A stretch of DNA of 5,176 nucleotides from Chloroflexota bacterium (GTDB lineage Bacteria > Chloroflexota > Anaerolineae > Promineifilales > Promineifilaceae): assembly GCA_024223125.1 (NCBI GenBank), contig JAAEOP010000871.1, forward strand, positions 1-5,176, written 5' to 3'. Positions within the stretch are counted from its first letter, which is position 1. The number at the start of each line of letters is the position of its first letter. Under the pieces are notes generated by a model. It was not told where the DNA came from and ran no database searches. It saw nothing but the letters and a program-made list of their open reading frames with translations. A program made the translations under genes and the position numbers. This document shows positions 5,052-5,176 of this stretch, one piece after another.

Positions 5052-5176
5052 ATATCTTTTTCAATGAAATGGCTAAGGAGCTTACTGATGGGGGGCGAGT
5101 GGAGATCCGGGGATTGTGCTCCTTTTTCGTAAAGGAATACGGATCGTATACTGGGCGTAATCCGAAAACTGGAGAG
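5052..5176 (+). pseudogene. HU/IHF-family DNA-binding protein, 5' end lost to the transposon, 3' end off the window
   Basis: In the frame of 5054 the sequence reads IFFNEMAKELTDGGRVEIRG, then LCSFFVKEYGSYTG and RNPKTGE to the window edge. This is the middle of an HU/IHF subunit: the end of the dimerisation helices, the RGxxSF turn (here RGLCSF in place of the common RGFGSF), and the base of the DNA-binding arm with GRNPKTG, whose proline intercalates into and kinks DNA in this family. Roughly the first 20-25 residues are missing, and the frame closes at TAA (5036-5038) inside the transposon's inverted repeat. The in-frame ATG at 5069 lacks the N-terminal helix, so a functional product is unlikely. 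The 5' part is not found just left of the transposon, where IS4 sequence lies instead. Confidence 0.85.

Noticed and set aside
2282..5062. Target-site duplication flanking the 2.76-kb transposon
   Set aside because: The flanks AAATAGTTA and ATATCTTTT share no convincing direct repeat.
4249..5067. 272-codon plus-strand ORF
   Set aside because: It is antisense to DUF4338 and runs across the transposon leader and terminal repeat. It looks like a shadow of the real gene.

Overview
The window is a 5.2-kb patch of accessory DNA made almost entirely of mobile elements and the host genes they broke. No intact housekeeping gene is present. The 3'-terminal fragment is an HU/IHF-type gene with the RGLCSF and GRNPKTG blocks. 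The Y1 transposase at the left edge has the sequence style I associate with Desulfobacterota (sulfate-reducing, Desulfobacteraceae-like bacteria). That host assignment is an inference from remembered family resemblance, not a database result.

Layout, left to right. (1) Positions 1-424, minus strand: a Y1/HUH (IS200-like, REP-associated type) transposase whose C-terminus runs off the window. A strong hairpin (434-473) precedes it and overlaps its Shine-Dalgarno sequence. (2) Positions 690-814, minus strand: the tail of a SEC-C zinc-motif protein, broken by a one-base deletion in an A-tract and open upstream only to a stop at 815-817. (3) Positions 1087-2259, plus strand: an IS4-family transposase (DUF4372 plus DDE domain with a perfect YREK signature); the ends of its element are uncertain. 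(4) Positions 2291-5051: a 2.76-kb transposon bounded by 15-bp inverted repeats (14/15 matching). It carries, on the minus strand, a DUF4338 protein (the DruA family of Druantia anti-phage systems) followed 6 nt later by an ISKra4-family DDE transposase. (5) Positions 5052-5176, plus strand: the downstream part of an HU/IHF gene, whose reading frame begins exactly at the transposon's right inverted repeat.

The most interesting unit is the two-gene transposon. DUF4338 and the transposase each have an AGGAGG Shine-Dalgarno 9 nt from the start codon. The second Shine-Dalgarno lies in the last codons and stop region of the first gene, so the two proteins are probably made together from one mRNA. 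A leader of about 200 nt with several small hairpins precedes DUF4338. A DruA-like protein with no other Druantia gene, enclosed with a transposase inside the same inverted repeats, suggests that this family has a transposition-related role or origin.

I saw no tRNA, rRNA or CRISPR array. The long plus-strand ORFs opposite the transposon genes are antisense shadows.
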